64,000 bases of DNA from Chrysophaeum taylorii. Lineage: Eukaryota; Sar; Pelagophyceae; Pelagomonadales; Pelagomonadaceae. The stretch covers positions 1-64,000 of the forward strand of contig JAQMWT010000590.1 of NCBI GenBank assembly GCA_029834535.1, in the 5' to 3' direction. A program made the translations under genes and the position numbers. Of the stretch, positions 10,838-21,120 are shown piece after piece. Positions within the stretch are counted from its first letter, which is position 1; each line of letters opens with the position of its first letter. Below the pieces are notes generated by a model, which saw nothing but the letters and a program-made list of their open reading frames with translations, had not been told where the DNA came from and did not search any database.

Positions 10838-12167
10838 GCAAAAGCGAGCAAGCGTGGGTCTATAGCGCCGGCGACCTGGGCAACTGCTGCCACCTGCGCG
10901 TTGGTCGAACCTATACGGTCAAAACCGGCGTTGTTCCATGGCAGCATTCCGCGCTGGTCGATATGTCAACGGTCCTAGTTCACGGGTGCGAATATTATGT
11001 AGTAAAAGAAGGTAGTCAACAACGCACTATTCCGGAGGAGCCCTGGGGAATGGCGAAAACGCTGCCTATCTTGGAACGACTGCCAGCTGCGGTCTGGAAG
11101 CCTAAGTTTGGGGCGGACGACGAGGTCCGGAGGGGTGGAGACCGAAGGCGGCTCCGCCGACGCGAGGGGAGCGGAGATTTAAAAGTCGTTCAAGGTTCTC
11201 GAAGGTGTGGTTGCGCAAGTCGCGGTACTTGCCGGATCCGTACCCATAGATAATTGTGTCGGTGCGGCAAACTTATATCGTAGCCGGCGCCCTCGCGTGT
11301 GCCGTACGTCGAAGAATCTTGCGAGGCGGCACGCTACCCGGTGACTCGAGGTGCACGAGTACCTCGAGCTAGTGCGCGCGGGTCCCCGCGCACATCTGCT
11401 GCCGCGAGCGATTTGTCCGCGTCATCTACGATGTCGGGGCGTCGGCGGCGAGCGCTTCGAAGTCGCCGACCAAGCCGTGGGAATAGTCGACGGTTGCGTC
11501 CATCCGCGCGAAGAGCTCTTCATCGGTTGCCAGCGGGGGGTCCCGCCGAGAGATCGCCTTGTGGACGTGCAATCCGTCGCCAACTGTTGTCGCGCGTTTG
11601 AAATCAGGCGCAGTGTGAGAGAGGCGGCAGGTCGCTGTGCCAGAGCCAGACACGCCGGTCGCAGTGTTTGATGCTATATTCGGTTATTTAGAGCCAAATT
11701 CGAGGCCTTTCCCTTCAACAGGACGGACTTCAGCAGAGGGCGCCGGCGACACAACTGGAACGCAGCCGCTCACCACGCAAAGTTCATTCAATTGACTTCG
11801 CTACCTGCGAGCCTCAAGAAGCCTTAGACAATCAACGCCACGACTGCCAGCGTCGCTCAATGCGGTGGATAGTGCATAGGTTGTTGGAGGATCGATCTCA
11901 TACAAGCGCGTTTGACCATGATTTTCCCCCGCAAGTGCAGATCGACCGCCCCACCAACGCCGCTTGGCCACTTTCGAGTACGACTCAAAAGGCGTCGATC
12001 AGCACTTGGAGACCCAGCAAATGTCCTGGTTGGCGAGTCTCGGGCAGCGGAGATGTTTTGGGTCACTTCGTTTTGGGGCAAGACGATCGAGTTTCTCGAG
12101 CTTTGTTTACAAGCAATCTCTTCGAGAGGGCTAGTTTTTCGACCAAAGGATTAGGCAGGGGACCGCC
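10838..12167 (+). repeat. 1.33-kb direct repeat, copy 1
   Basis: This block, from GCAAAAGCGAGCAAGCG to ATTAGGCAGGGGACC, is repeated almost base for base at 16953-18282. By eye the copies differ by only a few percent. Short open frames occur on both strands, for example 10963-11253 plus and 11426-11653 minus. They are conserved between copies only because the DNA is, and I recognise none. The two copies bracket 4.8 kb that contains a decayed gene, the nuclease/kinase-like ORF and a helicase-unit repeat. They may be long terminal repeats of a large element or a local duplication. Confidence 0.8.
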
Positions 12168-12834
12168 CGCTTGATCGTGAAGGGCGAGCAGCTCGACATA
12201 AAACTGCCGATCGTCGTGAAGAGGGGTCGAAAGGAGCATCGTTCGCAGAAAAAGCGCCTGATTTGGGAGGTGCAGCAGCGTGACCCCGTGCTTTCAGCGT
12301 CCGCGCGATGCCATCGCCTTCGCGCAGACGAACCTTGGCCTCTCTTGAACCCTCTGTTTCAGCCAAAGGCCCTGCCCGCCGGCCACTAATTTCTTGGAGT
12401 ATGGCTCTCGCTGTTGAGCGGCCGCTGACGCATCAAAATGAGCTCGTCCGGGCCTGGTGACGCGGGCGTTGAGTCCTTTGATGTCCAAGGCGACCTCGTC
12501 AACTTCTTCGGCGACGTGCGATCACGGGAGTGGTGAGTTCGATGTCGATGTCGGCGCGCGTGCGAAATAAATTTCCGACAATTGGAATATGGTCGGTGTG
12601 GGCATCGTGTACCATTTTTTTTCCCCGGAGGACGGCAACGGTCGTCGGAGCCTATGAACGAGCTCCTGGCGTACTCTGAATAAAAAAATCTCGCGAGATA
12701 TACAGGTTGTTGTCGTGGCCCGATAGATTCTCGTGTCGCGTGTCGGCAAGAGCGAGCATTCACTTGACTCTCGCACGTCGAACCCACGCAATTGGTAGTA
12801 TGGTGTCGACATTTCCCAGATAATCAGAGGGACG
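12168..12834. other. No supported gene
   Basis: Follows repeat copy 1 without a break. Overlapping short open frames exist on both strands but none shows a domain. At the corresponding point of repeat copy 2 the sequence switches abruptly to the methyltransferase-bearing element, so this stretch probably shows what originally followed the repeat. Confidence 0.45.
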
Positions 12835-13488
12835 ATGTTCTCTCGCCAGGATATCGTCGACCTCAAGCATCACCTGCCCGTGAAGGGCAGGTACGTCGCC
12901 AAGACGATGAACTTCGTCGCACGGCCGAACGGAGCCTGGGGCTTCCTGCCGCTCGACCAGTACTGCGTCGAGGAGCTCCTCTGTTCTCGAGATGCTCGTT
13001 GCCGACGAGATGCGTCAGACTCCACGCTTCGACGACGACTTGTCCGTCAACGTGCTTCCGAAGCTGCAGTCTCTCTTGTCTTGAGTCGACAGCTCGCGAC
13101 AGTGCGCGTCGGCCGTCGATTTCGCGCGCGCCTGGCATGGCTGGTTCTACTCCAAGACCGCGCTCATTGGCGAGCTGATTCGGCGCAGCAACCTCTACGT
13201 GACAACGGCCGACGTCGAGGTCCTCTTCCAGCCGCCAGCCCGCACCTTCCTCGCCGGCCGCTCCATGCCTCGGCACCGAGCTCGCGGCGAACAGTTCATC
13301 TGGTTCCGTCGAGCGCCAAAGTCACTGCACACAGGCTGGTTAACCAGCTCGAGGCCGATATCCCGCGCCCGCTCGTCGACAGTGTCTCGGTCCTTCGAAA
13401 CGCAACCCTGGCGTGGCTTCGGAGAACACAAGACGGACTTCGCCCCCAGGAGCTCTCGCCTCGTGCCTACAGTAACCCTCATTATTAA
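12835..13488 (+). pseudogene. Decayed protein gene of unknown family
   Basis: The frame starting at 12835 opens with a sensible protein start (MFSRQDIVDLKHHLPVKGRY and on to WGFLPLDQYCVEELL) and then turns arginine-rich. Protein-like sequence continues in another frame at about 13000-13090 (EMLVADEMRQTPRFDDDLS) and at about 13110-13260 (ARAWHGWFYSKTALIGELI). This pattern fits a gene broken by at least two frame changes. I do not recognise the family. It lies between the 1.33-kb direct repeats, upstream of the nuclease/kinase-like ORF and on the same strand. Confidence 0.4.
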
Positions 13489-13505
13489 CAACGACGAAGC
13501 CCAAG

Positions 13506-13919
13506 ATGGCGTCTTCCGAGGAACACGCGGCGAAGGAGGAGGTCGCCGAGGGCGACGTGCTGGAGGATGTCGAAGATGAAGAGGATTCGTCGACAGAGCT
13601 GGAGGAGTTGGAGCTCGACGAGCCGTGTCCGATGGCCCCGATGCAGCTTCGCACTGAGAAAATCGTTGCTGAAATGGAGCGTCGACACCTGCACCCCAAG
13701 AGATTCCTCTCCGACGGCGTTCGAAGACCGACGCAGCTCGAAAACTGCGTCCTTTGTAATCTTCGGTATCGAATGCTTCGCTGGAGGCGCGTGTGGAGCG
13801 GTCGCGTTGCTCGACTCGACGTCCATGGCCTCCGCGGTGGCCTGCCGACATGCTTCGGTTTGCGCCGGCGAAGTTCCGACACACTTATCACGACCACGCG
13901 CGGCACACGGGCCGCGTAA
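13506..13919 (+). CDS. Hypothetical acidic ORF, possibly decayed
   Basis: An ATG opens a 137-residue frame whose first 45 residues are strongly acidic (EEVAEGDVLEDVEDEEDSS), followed by LRTEKIVAEMERRHLHPKRF, a helical stretch that could be a DNA-binding SAP-like helix pair. From about residue 70 the composition becomes arginine-rich, while a neighbouring frame looks more protein-like, so the C-terminal half may be out of frame. It follows the decayed gene at 12835-13488 closely and precedes the nuclease/kinase-like ORF by about 200 bases. Function unknown. Confidence 0.3.
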   Translation: MASSEEHAAKEEVAEGDVLEDVEDEEDSSTELEELELDEPCPMAPMQLRTEKIVAEMERRHLHPKRFLSDGVRRPTQLENCVLCNLRYRMLRWRRVWSGRVARLDVHGLRGGLPTCFGLRRRSSDTLITTTRGTRAA

Positions 13920-14121
13920 TCACGGGCGAGGGGCACACATTGTGGAGTTGGGCTCAGGCATAAATCGACCGTTATTAGGGTGAGTTTCGCCCCAATCGAC
14001 CGTTATGAGGGTGAGTTTCGCCCCCCCCTGTGGTACAACTTGTATTTTGCCCCCGCGTGTCACAAAAGCGATGATGTCACAGATGTGATGAGAGGGTTTG
14101 TTTTACTGCGTTTTTGGGGTG

Positions 14122-15762
14122 ATGACGGCTGTATACGACGACGACGACCTAAGCACTTTCTTCGGCTACCCCAAGGACAACCGCGGGTTATTCGCTGGCT
14201 TGGAGGATGTTGCGCAATACGGGGCCCTCTACCGACACGCTGTCGTGCCCAAGCCTTTAGACCGGGAATGTAAGGAATCCGACGAAGGATCGACGAGAGA
14301 TCTCTCGCCAGATGAGAAGGAAGACCGCCGCGTTGGAAACCTGCGGCGCAATGCGATCCCATATCCCGGGCAACAACCGCCACACGAGACGATCCAAGAC
14401 GTGCTCGCATCCCGCGCGCTTCCTTGCCTGCTTGCGACAGCGAATCAGTCGAGCCGTCCAATGTCAGCTGGAGGTGAAGTTCGTCGCCGCAAATTCCCGT
14501 CGGAAATCATGGCCTGGGAAACTCACACCGCGAGCGTCCTCGCGCATCAGCCGACTGGTGGGTTGGATAGGCCGATGGGCAACACCTACTCAACGTGCTG
14601 GTACAATAGTCGAGAGCATGGCAATGAGGCCGCCGAGAGCGCCTACCTGCGCGAAAGGGTGCTTTCGGCGCTTCCGTTCACGTTTGGGCAAGGCCGCGAC
14701 GCCCAAGGGAGGCCAGACCTCACGATCCTGGACGCCACCGACCGCCGACGTATTCTGGTCTGCGTCGAGGAAAAATCGACCCACAACTTGCGGATTCCGG
14801 AGAGTCTCGAGTCCATCGTGGCCGCGTACGAAAACAACGACTGGCGCACGAGGAATCCTATCGGCCAGCTCGCACGACAGATGTCGCTCAACGATTGCGA
14901 GTTTGGCGTCATCACCAGTGGCACGCGGACGTATTTTGTGCGCGCTGCGATTTCGGGCAACGGAGACGATAGTAGGGTCGAATTTCGCGTGAGCCGCCGA
15001 TGGTATGTCGGCGAGCCGGAGTACCTTCGCGCGTGGGCGTGGCTCGTTGACGCAGCGAAAACAAGGCCTCAGCTGGGGCCCGACGCGCTGCATTGTAACG
15101 GGCGCGGCTGGGCGACACCTGAAGAAACCGAGGATGGCGAACCGCATAACACCGATTCGCCGCCGCCGCCGCCGCCGCCGCATGGAGGACCGGATGACGA
15201 TCGAGGCGGCGATAATGACAGCCCTACCACTCGAAAGAAGCAGAAAACAGGTGGTGACGAAAAGCTAATTGCTGCCAATGTCGGAAGCCCGTGGGAGCGG
15301 CGGAACACTCTCGGTGTTCCGGAAGTCGAGGCCAGCGACGTTAAACTCCTGTGGGACAAGCATCTCGGCTACGGGCGCAACGGAAACGTTATCGAGGCCT
15401 GTTGGAAAGGGCGCCGCGTTGCCGTTAAACAGTTCGACCTCGACCACGGCGATGGTCCGCACTTCCAGCAGGAGATTGAGGCGTACGCTGCCTTGCGACG
15501 TTTGCAAGGAAAGGCAGTGGCTCGATTGTTGTTCGTGTCGCGTTCGTGGTGTGGGACGCTGCGTCTGATGGGCATCGAGCTCGGCAAGCAGGTCTTGGGC
15601 GACGAACCTAATCTCTCGGCCGAGCTGGCGCGCGTACACAGCGCTCTCCGGCAAGCTGGCTGGTCTCAGCCGCACGAAGAACGCACGATCGAAAATCACG
15701 TCTGGCAAGACGATGGCAAACTCGTGGCGATCGACTTGGAGCTCCTAGAGCAAAGACCTTAG
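14122..15762 (+). CDS. Restriction-nuclease-fold plus protein-kinase-like fusion protein (Crinkler-type architecture)
   Basis: The first ATG of the frame gives 546 residues. Residues of about 195-275 carry a PD-(D/E)xK nuclease pattern: GRPDLTILD, then VCVEEKST with the E-x-K pair, then QLARQMSLNDCEFGVITSG with a Gln and a hydrophobic strand. A linker with seven prolines (about 348-354) and a basic patch KKQK (about 371) follows. Residues from about 413 to the end form a kinase-like domain: glycine-rich GYGRNGNV, VAVKQF with the expected Lys, a conserved Glu-containing helix, and IDLELL where DFG is expected. The catalytic loop looks atypical. Nuclease-kinase pairs of this kind are known as CRN (Crinkler) effectors or transposon-derived proteins of oomycetes, fungi and other eukaryotes. 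The frame looks whole. It lies between two 1.33-kb direct repeats, which suggests carriage by a mobile element. The fold assignments are inference from motifs. Confidence 0.65.
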   Translation: MTAVYDDDDLSTFFGYPKDNRGLFAGLEDVAQYGALYRHAVVPKPLDRECKESDEGSTRDLSPDEKEDRRVGNLRRNAIPYPGQQPPHETIQDVLASRALPCLLATANQSSRPMSAGGEVRRRKFPSEIMAWETHTASVLAHQPTGGLDRPMGNTYSTCWYNSREHGNEAAESAYLRERVLSALPFTFGQGRDAQGRPDLTILDATDRRRILVCVEEKSTHNLRIPESLESIVAAYENNDWRTRNPIGQLARQMSLNDCEFGVITSGTRTYFVRAAISGNGDDSRVEFRVSRRWYVGEPEYLRAWAWLVDAAKTRPQLGPDALHCNGRGWATPEETEDGEPHNTDSPPPPPPPHGGPDDDRGGDNDSPTTRKKQKTGGDEKLIAANVGSPWERRNTLGVPEVEASDVKLLWDKHLGYGRNGNVIEACWKGRRVAVKQFDLDHGDGPHFQQEIEAYAALRRLQGKAVARLLFVSRSWCGTLRLMGIELGKQVLGDEPNLSAELARVHSALRQAGWSQPHEERTIENHVWQDDGKLVAIDLELLEQRP

Positions 15763-15867
15763 AGAATGAGGCGTGCAAGTTATTATAAACGGCAGCGCCA
15801 CTCTCCGTACGTACTGCAAAGGAGTTTTCTCCTCCTTGGAACGACGAGCCCCAGTGTCCATTTGTAG

Positions 15868-16916
15868 TTACAAGTGCAGGCCAGTAAGTTCACCTAGTCC
15901 CAATCTCTAACCCCAGTAAGGTCACCTAGTCCTGTTAAGTTCACCTGGTCAGTAAGTTCACCTAGCTCACACCAACTCCTTTGAGCTCGTCGCTCTCGCC
16001 TCCGCCAATCTAAGCTGCTTTGATCCGCACGCGCCGCCAACCTTTGAGTTTACTCTAAAAACCCTTTACTCTAAAAACCCCAGTATGTTCACCTGGTCCC
16101 AGTTTCACCTGGTCACTCAGTTCACCTAGTCCCAATCTCAAACCCCAGTAAGTTCACGTGGTCCCAGTAAGTTCACCTATAGTGCGCGTGTAGACGCCGG
16201 GAGGGGGCTTATCGGTATTGCGCAGCACGTGTGGGGTAGGGTGGAGTCGTCGACCCAGATGAGTATATCTCCTCGGGGTTGCCGATCGACAGAGAGCCAC
16301 GTAGAGCTGGACGTGGCAGAAGACGGGCTTCGCCAAGAGGACGTTGACCTCGCGGGGCGTCTGGCCCTGACTCTTGGTGATCGTTTGGCGTCGGCGGGCC
16401 TTAAGGGATACAGGTTGGAGGAGCCTCGGTGACAACGACACGATCGATCATGTATCTGGTATGCAGTGGCCGTGCGACGGGTCGAGGTTGCGAAGACATT
16501 AAGCTCGCGATCAAAGTCAGCATGCCGTTGGTTGTCAGGGAGTTGAAAACTCTACTGTAAAGAGCGAGGCGTCGTCGTCGTGGAAATAGTCTGCGAGGTC
16601 GCCGTAGACGGCTTGGAGGATCACTATCTGGTTCTCGCGCCTACCTGATCCTTACTCTCGGGTCTACCTGATCCTTACCCTAAATCGAGGGACAAACAAA
16701 CAGGCCCGTCCTCTCTTCGCCTGCCCCACGCCTCGGCGATGACCCCGACTAGGTCCCGCGTACTTATCTCCGCCCGTCAGGCACATCCCTCATACCCCAC
16801 AAACCCACCCACATCCTTCATGCTCCCCACACACACCCCCCCTCTTAGCAGTCGACATTTAAAGACAAACAAACAGACAGACAAACAGACAAACATCTGT
16901 CGATTAGTAGTTAAGA
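15868..16916 (-). mobile_element. Decayed Helitron-type helicase/minisatellite unit
   Basis: Same unit as at 1-1577, same strand. It reads from TCTGTCGATTAGTAGTTA (about 16899-16916) back to GTGCAGGCCAGTAAG (about 15872). The minus strand encodes ITKSQGQTPREVNVLLAKPV and VQLYVALCRSATPR, the end of a PIF1-type helicase. The part corresponding to RAILTP and the preceding residues is shortened compared with the 37-40 kb units. The GTAAGTTCACC minisatellite occupies about 15880-16180. A 161-bp repeat (16703-16863) has inserted in its tetranucleotide tract. Confidence 0.7.
16703..16863 (-). repeat. 161-bp dispersed repeat (third copy)
   Basis: Near-identical to 1679-1840 in the same orientation. 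It interrupts the (ACAA/ACAG)n tract of the helicase-unit repeat, so its insertion or gain is younger than that unit. Confidence 0.7.
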
Positions 16917-16952
16917 TGATTGAACTAAGGGTGCTCGGATGTATATATACAT

Positions 16953-18282
16953 ACGCAAAAGCGAGCAAGCGTGGGTCTATAGCGCCGGCGACCTGGGCAA
17001 CTGCTGCCAACTGCGCGTTGGTCGAACCTATACGGTCAAAACCGGCGTTGTTCCATGGCAGCATTCCGCGCTGGTCGATATGTCAACGGTCCTAGTTCAC
17101 GGGCGCGAATATTATGTAGTACAAGACGGTAGTCAACAACCCACTATTCCGGAGGAGCCCTGGGGAATGGCGAAAACGCTGCCTATCTTGGAACGATTGC
17201 CAGCTGCGGTCTGGAAGCCTAAGTTTGGGGCGGACGACGAGGTCCGGAGGGGTGGAGACCGAAGGCGGCTCCGCCGACGCGAGGGGAGCGGAGATTTAAA
17301 AGTCGTTCAAGGTTCTCGAAGGTGTGGTTGCGCAAGTCGCGGTACTTGCCGGATCCGTACCCATAGATAATTGTGTCGGTGCGGCAAACTTATATCGTAG
17401 CCGGCGCCCTCGCGCGTGCCGTACGTCGAAGAATCTTGCGAGGCGGCACGCTACCCGGTGACTCGAGGTGCACGAGTACCTCGAGCTAGTGCGCGCGGGT
17501 CCCCGCGCACATCTGCTGCCGCGAGCGATTTGTCCGCGTCATCTACGATGTCGGGGCGTCGGCGGCGAGCGCTTCGAAGTCGCCGACGCAGCCGTGGGCA
17601 TAGTCGACGGTTGCGTCCATCCGCGCGAAGAGCTTTTCATCGGTTTGCCAGCGGGGGGTCCCGCCGAGAGATCGCCTTGTGGACGTGCAATCCGTCGCCA
17701 ACTGTCGTCGCGCGTTTGAAATCAGGCACAGTGTGAGAGAGGCGGCAGGTCGCTGTGCCAGAGCCAGACACGCCGGTCGCAGTGTTTGATGCTATATTCG
17801 GTTATTTAGAGCCAAATTCGAGGCCTTTCCCTTCAACAGGACGGACTTCAGCAGAGGGCGCCGGCGACACAACTGGAACGCAGACGCTCACCACGCAAAG
17901 TTCATTCAAATGACTTCGCTACCTGCGAGCCTCAAGAAGCCTTAGACAAACAACGCCACGACTGCCAGCGTCGCTCAATGCGGCGGGTAGTGCATTGGTT
18001 GTTGAAGGATCGATCTCATACAAGCGCGTTTGACCATGATTTCCCCCCGCAAGTGCAGATCGACCGCCCCACCAACGCCGCTTGGCCACTTTCGAGTACG
18101 ACTCAGAAGGCGTCGATCGGCACTTGGAGACCCAGCAAATGTCCTGGTTAGCGAGTCTCGGGCAGCGGAGATGTTTTGGGTCACTTCGTTTTGGGGCAAG
18201 ACGATCGAGTTTCTCGAGCTTTGGTTACAAGCAATCTCTTCGAGAGGGCTATTTTTTCAACCAAAGGATTAGGCAGGGGACC
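16953..18282 (+). repeat. 1.33-kb direct repeat, copy 2
   Basis: Matches 10838-12167 from GCAAAAGCGAGCAAGCG to ATTAGGCAGGGGACC. Immediately after the shared end the sequence changes to TGTGGCGGCAACTCCCG, the presumed left edge of the methyltransferase-bearing element. That element therefore appears to have landed at or in this repeat. Confidence 0.8.
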
Positions 18283-19077
18283 TGTGGCGGCAACTCCCGC
18301 CTCCTAAGGCTTACCCCTCTCCTAGCCCCCCCCCTTATCAGGGGCACCCTACTCCGTCATGATGATGTCAGTTTTCTTTATGACATCATCTTCCTTTTCC
18401 GTGACATGTGACACCCTGATTTCTGTGTTTCGATAATATCTTAATCATAAAGCAACAGCCGATCCTCAAGTTGTGAGGACCAGGCACGGAAGTTGTTTGT
18501 GGTTGTGTGACGAGAGAACGGCCATCCTCGTCCAGTGACTCCATCAAGGGCACGGTCGCGAGCGGCGAGCCAGGATTCGAAGGCACGCCAGGTAGGCCTA
18601 AATTCTCCTTACGCCACAGGTGGTGGAGGATATGAGATTCGAGCGACCATATTGGTCGCAGCGGACGAGTGCATCTTGCATTCTTTACACGGTCCGGACA
18701 AGCCGTGCGCGCCCTGATCAAGCCTCCGACGAAGAGTTCCAGGAGGACCACTGCCGTGGGGAAGTTCCCCGCCGGATACGTTAGTCGTAAGAGGAGACGA
18801 CGCGCGATTCGGTTCTAGCCGACGCGCAACCCGGGTACCGCTGCCGCAGGCGAGCGGAGTGAGATCGCAACTCACTGAGGCCTCGATTGCCGGGCAGAGA
18901 CAAATACTGCCGCCCACCGGACTGATAGATCGGTCGGTGGAAGACCCACGCGACGACGATATTACGCGTGTCGTGGACGAGTAGAAGTCCCGGAGTCGAA
19001 GGAGCACGAGAACGACGACGACTCAACCATTTTGGACCCGCTCTGATCTCGGCCGATTAGAACGAGCCAGAGCCGAT

Positions 19078-21120
19078 ATGGAAGACGATGATGCTGCCGA
19101 CGAGCAGATGCGATATGACGAACCGCCAAGCCGTCAGGATGAGACGAGCGAGGGGAACGATGACGATGATAACGATGATGAAGAGCACGACACTGAAGCT
19201 GACAACGAGGAAGAAGAGCTAGACTACAACAACGGCGAACCCGCGGAGAGACGGCCTGGAGGACGACCGACAGCCCCGTCAACGCGTGCACGAACCCCGG
19301 ATGTAACGGGAATGAACGAGTTCTACGAGGCTCATTTGCGGGCGTTACGCGAAGAGAACGAACGCGCGCAGGAACGACTTTTAAAACAAATAGAAGAAGA
19401 AAACGATCGAAACGAGCGGCTACAGCGGAAGGAGGCAGAATAATTACGAGAGCAAGTGCGGAGGGCCAACGCTCGAGCAGATGACCTCCAAGATCAAGTT
19501 AATTCGTTGACCCGAGAAAGAGACGAGTTGCGTACGCCGGGTCGATCGAGGCGAGCGAGCAGCCCGGGGTCCCGAGCTGAGGAAGAGCCGCCAACTACAC
19601 GATCACGCGCGAAAGCTAGGAAGCCGCGCTATGAAGACGACGATTACGAAGAAAAGGAGGAGACGCTTGGCGACGGAAGAATCGACAACCAAGAGTTCTT
19701 GATGGCTTTCACGGATCGGTTCGCCAGTGCATTAGCCAAACACGACCGAAACAAGGATCGGCGATCGACCTCCGGATTAAAGACCGAAACTTTTAAACTT
19801 GTTCTTGATGGACGCGATCAGGACCAGTTCGATTTAGATGCGGGCGCGGTGATGAGCACGCTAGCCGAAGACCATTTTAGCCTGGAGAAGCTGCGGTACC
19901 TGCTGCCCGCGAGCCTGCGCGACACAGTCGCACCAATTTTTCGAGAACACTTAAAGAAGTACGAAGACCTGTGTAAAGATCTCGATCACCCAGCGTCTTT
20001 TTATTTACGTCGGGATATCGACGACGAGGAGTATGGTTCAGTGGTACGACGCTTACGACGACTGAATGAGAAGTACTGCCTCAAGATTTTGAGATATTTC
20101 CGAGAGAGTTGCCCATTGCCGATGACGGCAGAAGAATCGCTACGGAAACTGCAAGGCACGACCCAAGCGACCGTTCCGAAACGATCTGGGGAACGCCACG
20201 TGCATACTTATTGCATCAAATTTCAGAAAGAGGCCATGGCGTACTGCTCTGTGGCCAACCGAGATCTCAACGACGTGGAGATCATTTCTTACTTGATACG
20301 TGGACTGGAGTCCAGCGAATTGAAATCCCGCGTGCGAACCATGCGCAGCGGGCACCCGACGACGTATAACACGTTTACGTCTACGTTGTCATTGATTACA
20401 CGGCTCGAGAACGATTTCGCAACCGCCATGGCGGAGAAGAACAGCCGAAATTCAACGAATCCGTCGGGCGGGAAGCCGCAGAAGCCACCGTCTGGACGCG
20501 GAGGACGAGCGCTCGCCTCGGGACCGAAAGATAAAACGACGAAATATGAAGCATTGCGTCTAGAAGAGAATCCGAAAAAGTGGTTCGAGAGCACATGCAA
20601 GGATTGTGGGTTTTTCTTAACGACCCACGAAAAGGATGCACACGGGAACCGGGTCATTTGCAACCGAGAGCCTGACGACTATTATGTGGCGATGTGTAAG
20701 TACATCGAAGACAGTAAAAAGCCCATCTCTCGGGGACGATGGGAGAGCCGACAAAAGAAAGATAATCATTCGCGTGACGACGGCAGTTCCAATGCCACCC
20801 TCGGTTCGGGCGCCGCTCACGATATTCAGAGCAGACTCAACGATATGGGCACGCAGCTGACCACGGTTGTGGATTCCGTGAAGCACTTGAAGGATGGACA
20901 CGGCCGATCGTCTTCGACACGACCGGGCCGTCGAGATAGCCGGAGCCCCCGACGCCGCGACAAGAGGCGTAGCAGCTCGCGCCCGCGCCGACGGAAAGAA
21001 AGCCGGGGCTCTAGCAGACATTCACGCCGCCGCCGGCGACGAAGATTTCGCGATCGAAATTCGGACGATGGTCGTTACCGGGAAGACTCGGGACATTCGT
21101 CTGCCACGTTCGCGTTTACG
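19078..21120 (+). mobile_element. Part of the methyltransferase element: Gag-like coiled-coil region
   Basis: The region opens with an acidic stretch, then a long Glu/Arg-rich coiled coil (REENERAQERLLKQIEEEN). A globular stretch around 19.8-20.4 kb resembles the capsid-type part of retrotransposon Gag proteins in length and position (YCIKFQKEAMAYCSVANRDL). A Cys-containing segment (CKDCGFFLTTHEKDAH) near 20.6 kb may be a zinc-binding site, and a run of Arg/Ser lies near 20.93-21.05 kb. The Gag reading is inference from order and composition. Confidence 0.5.
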
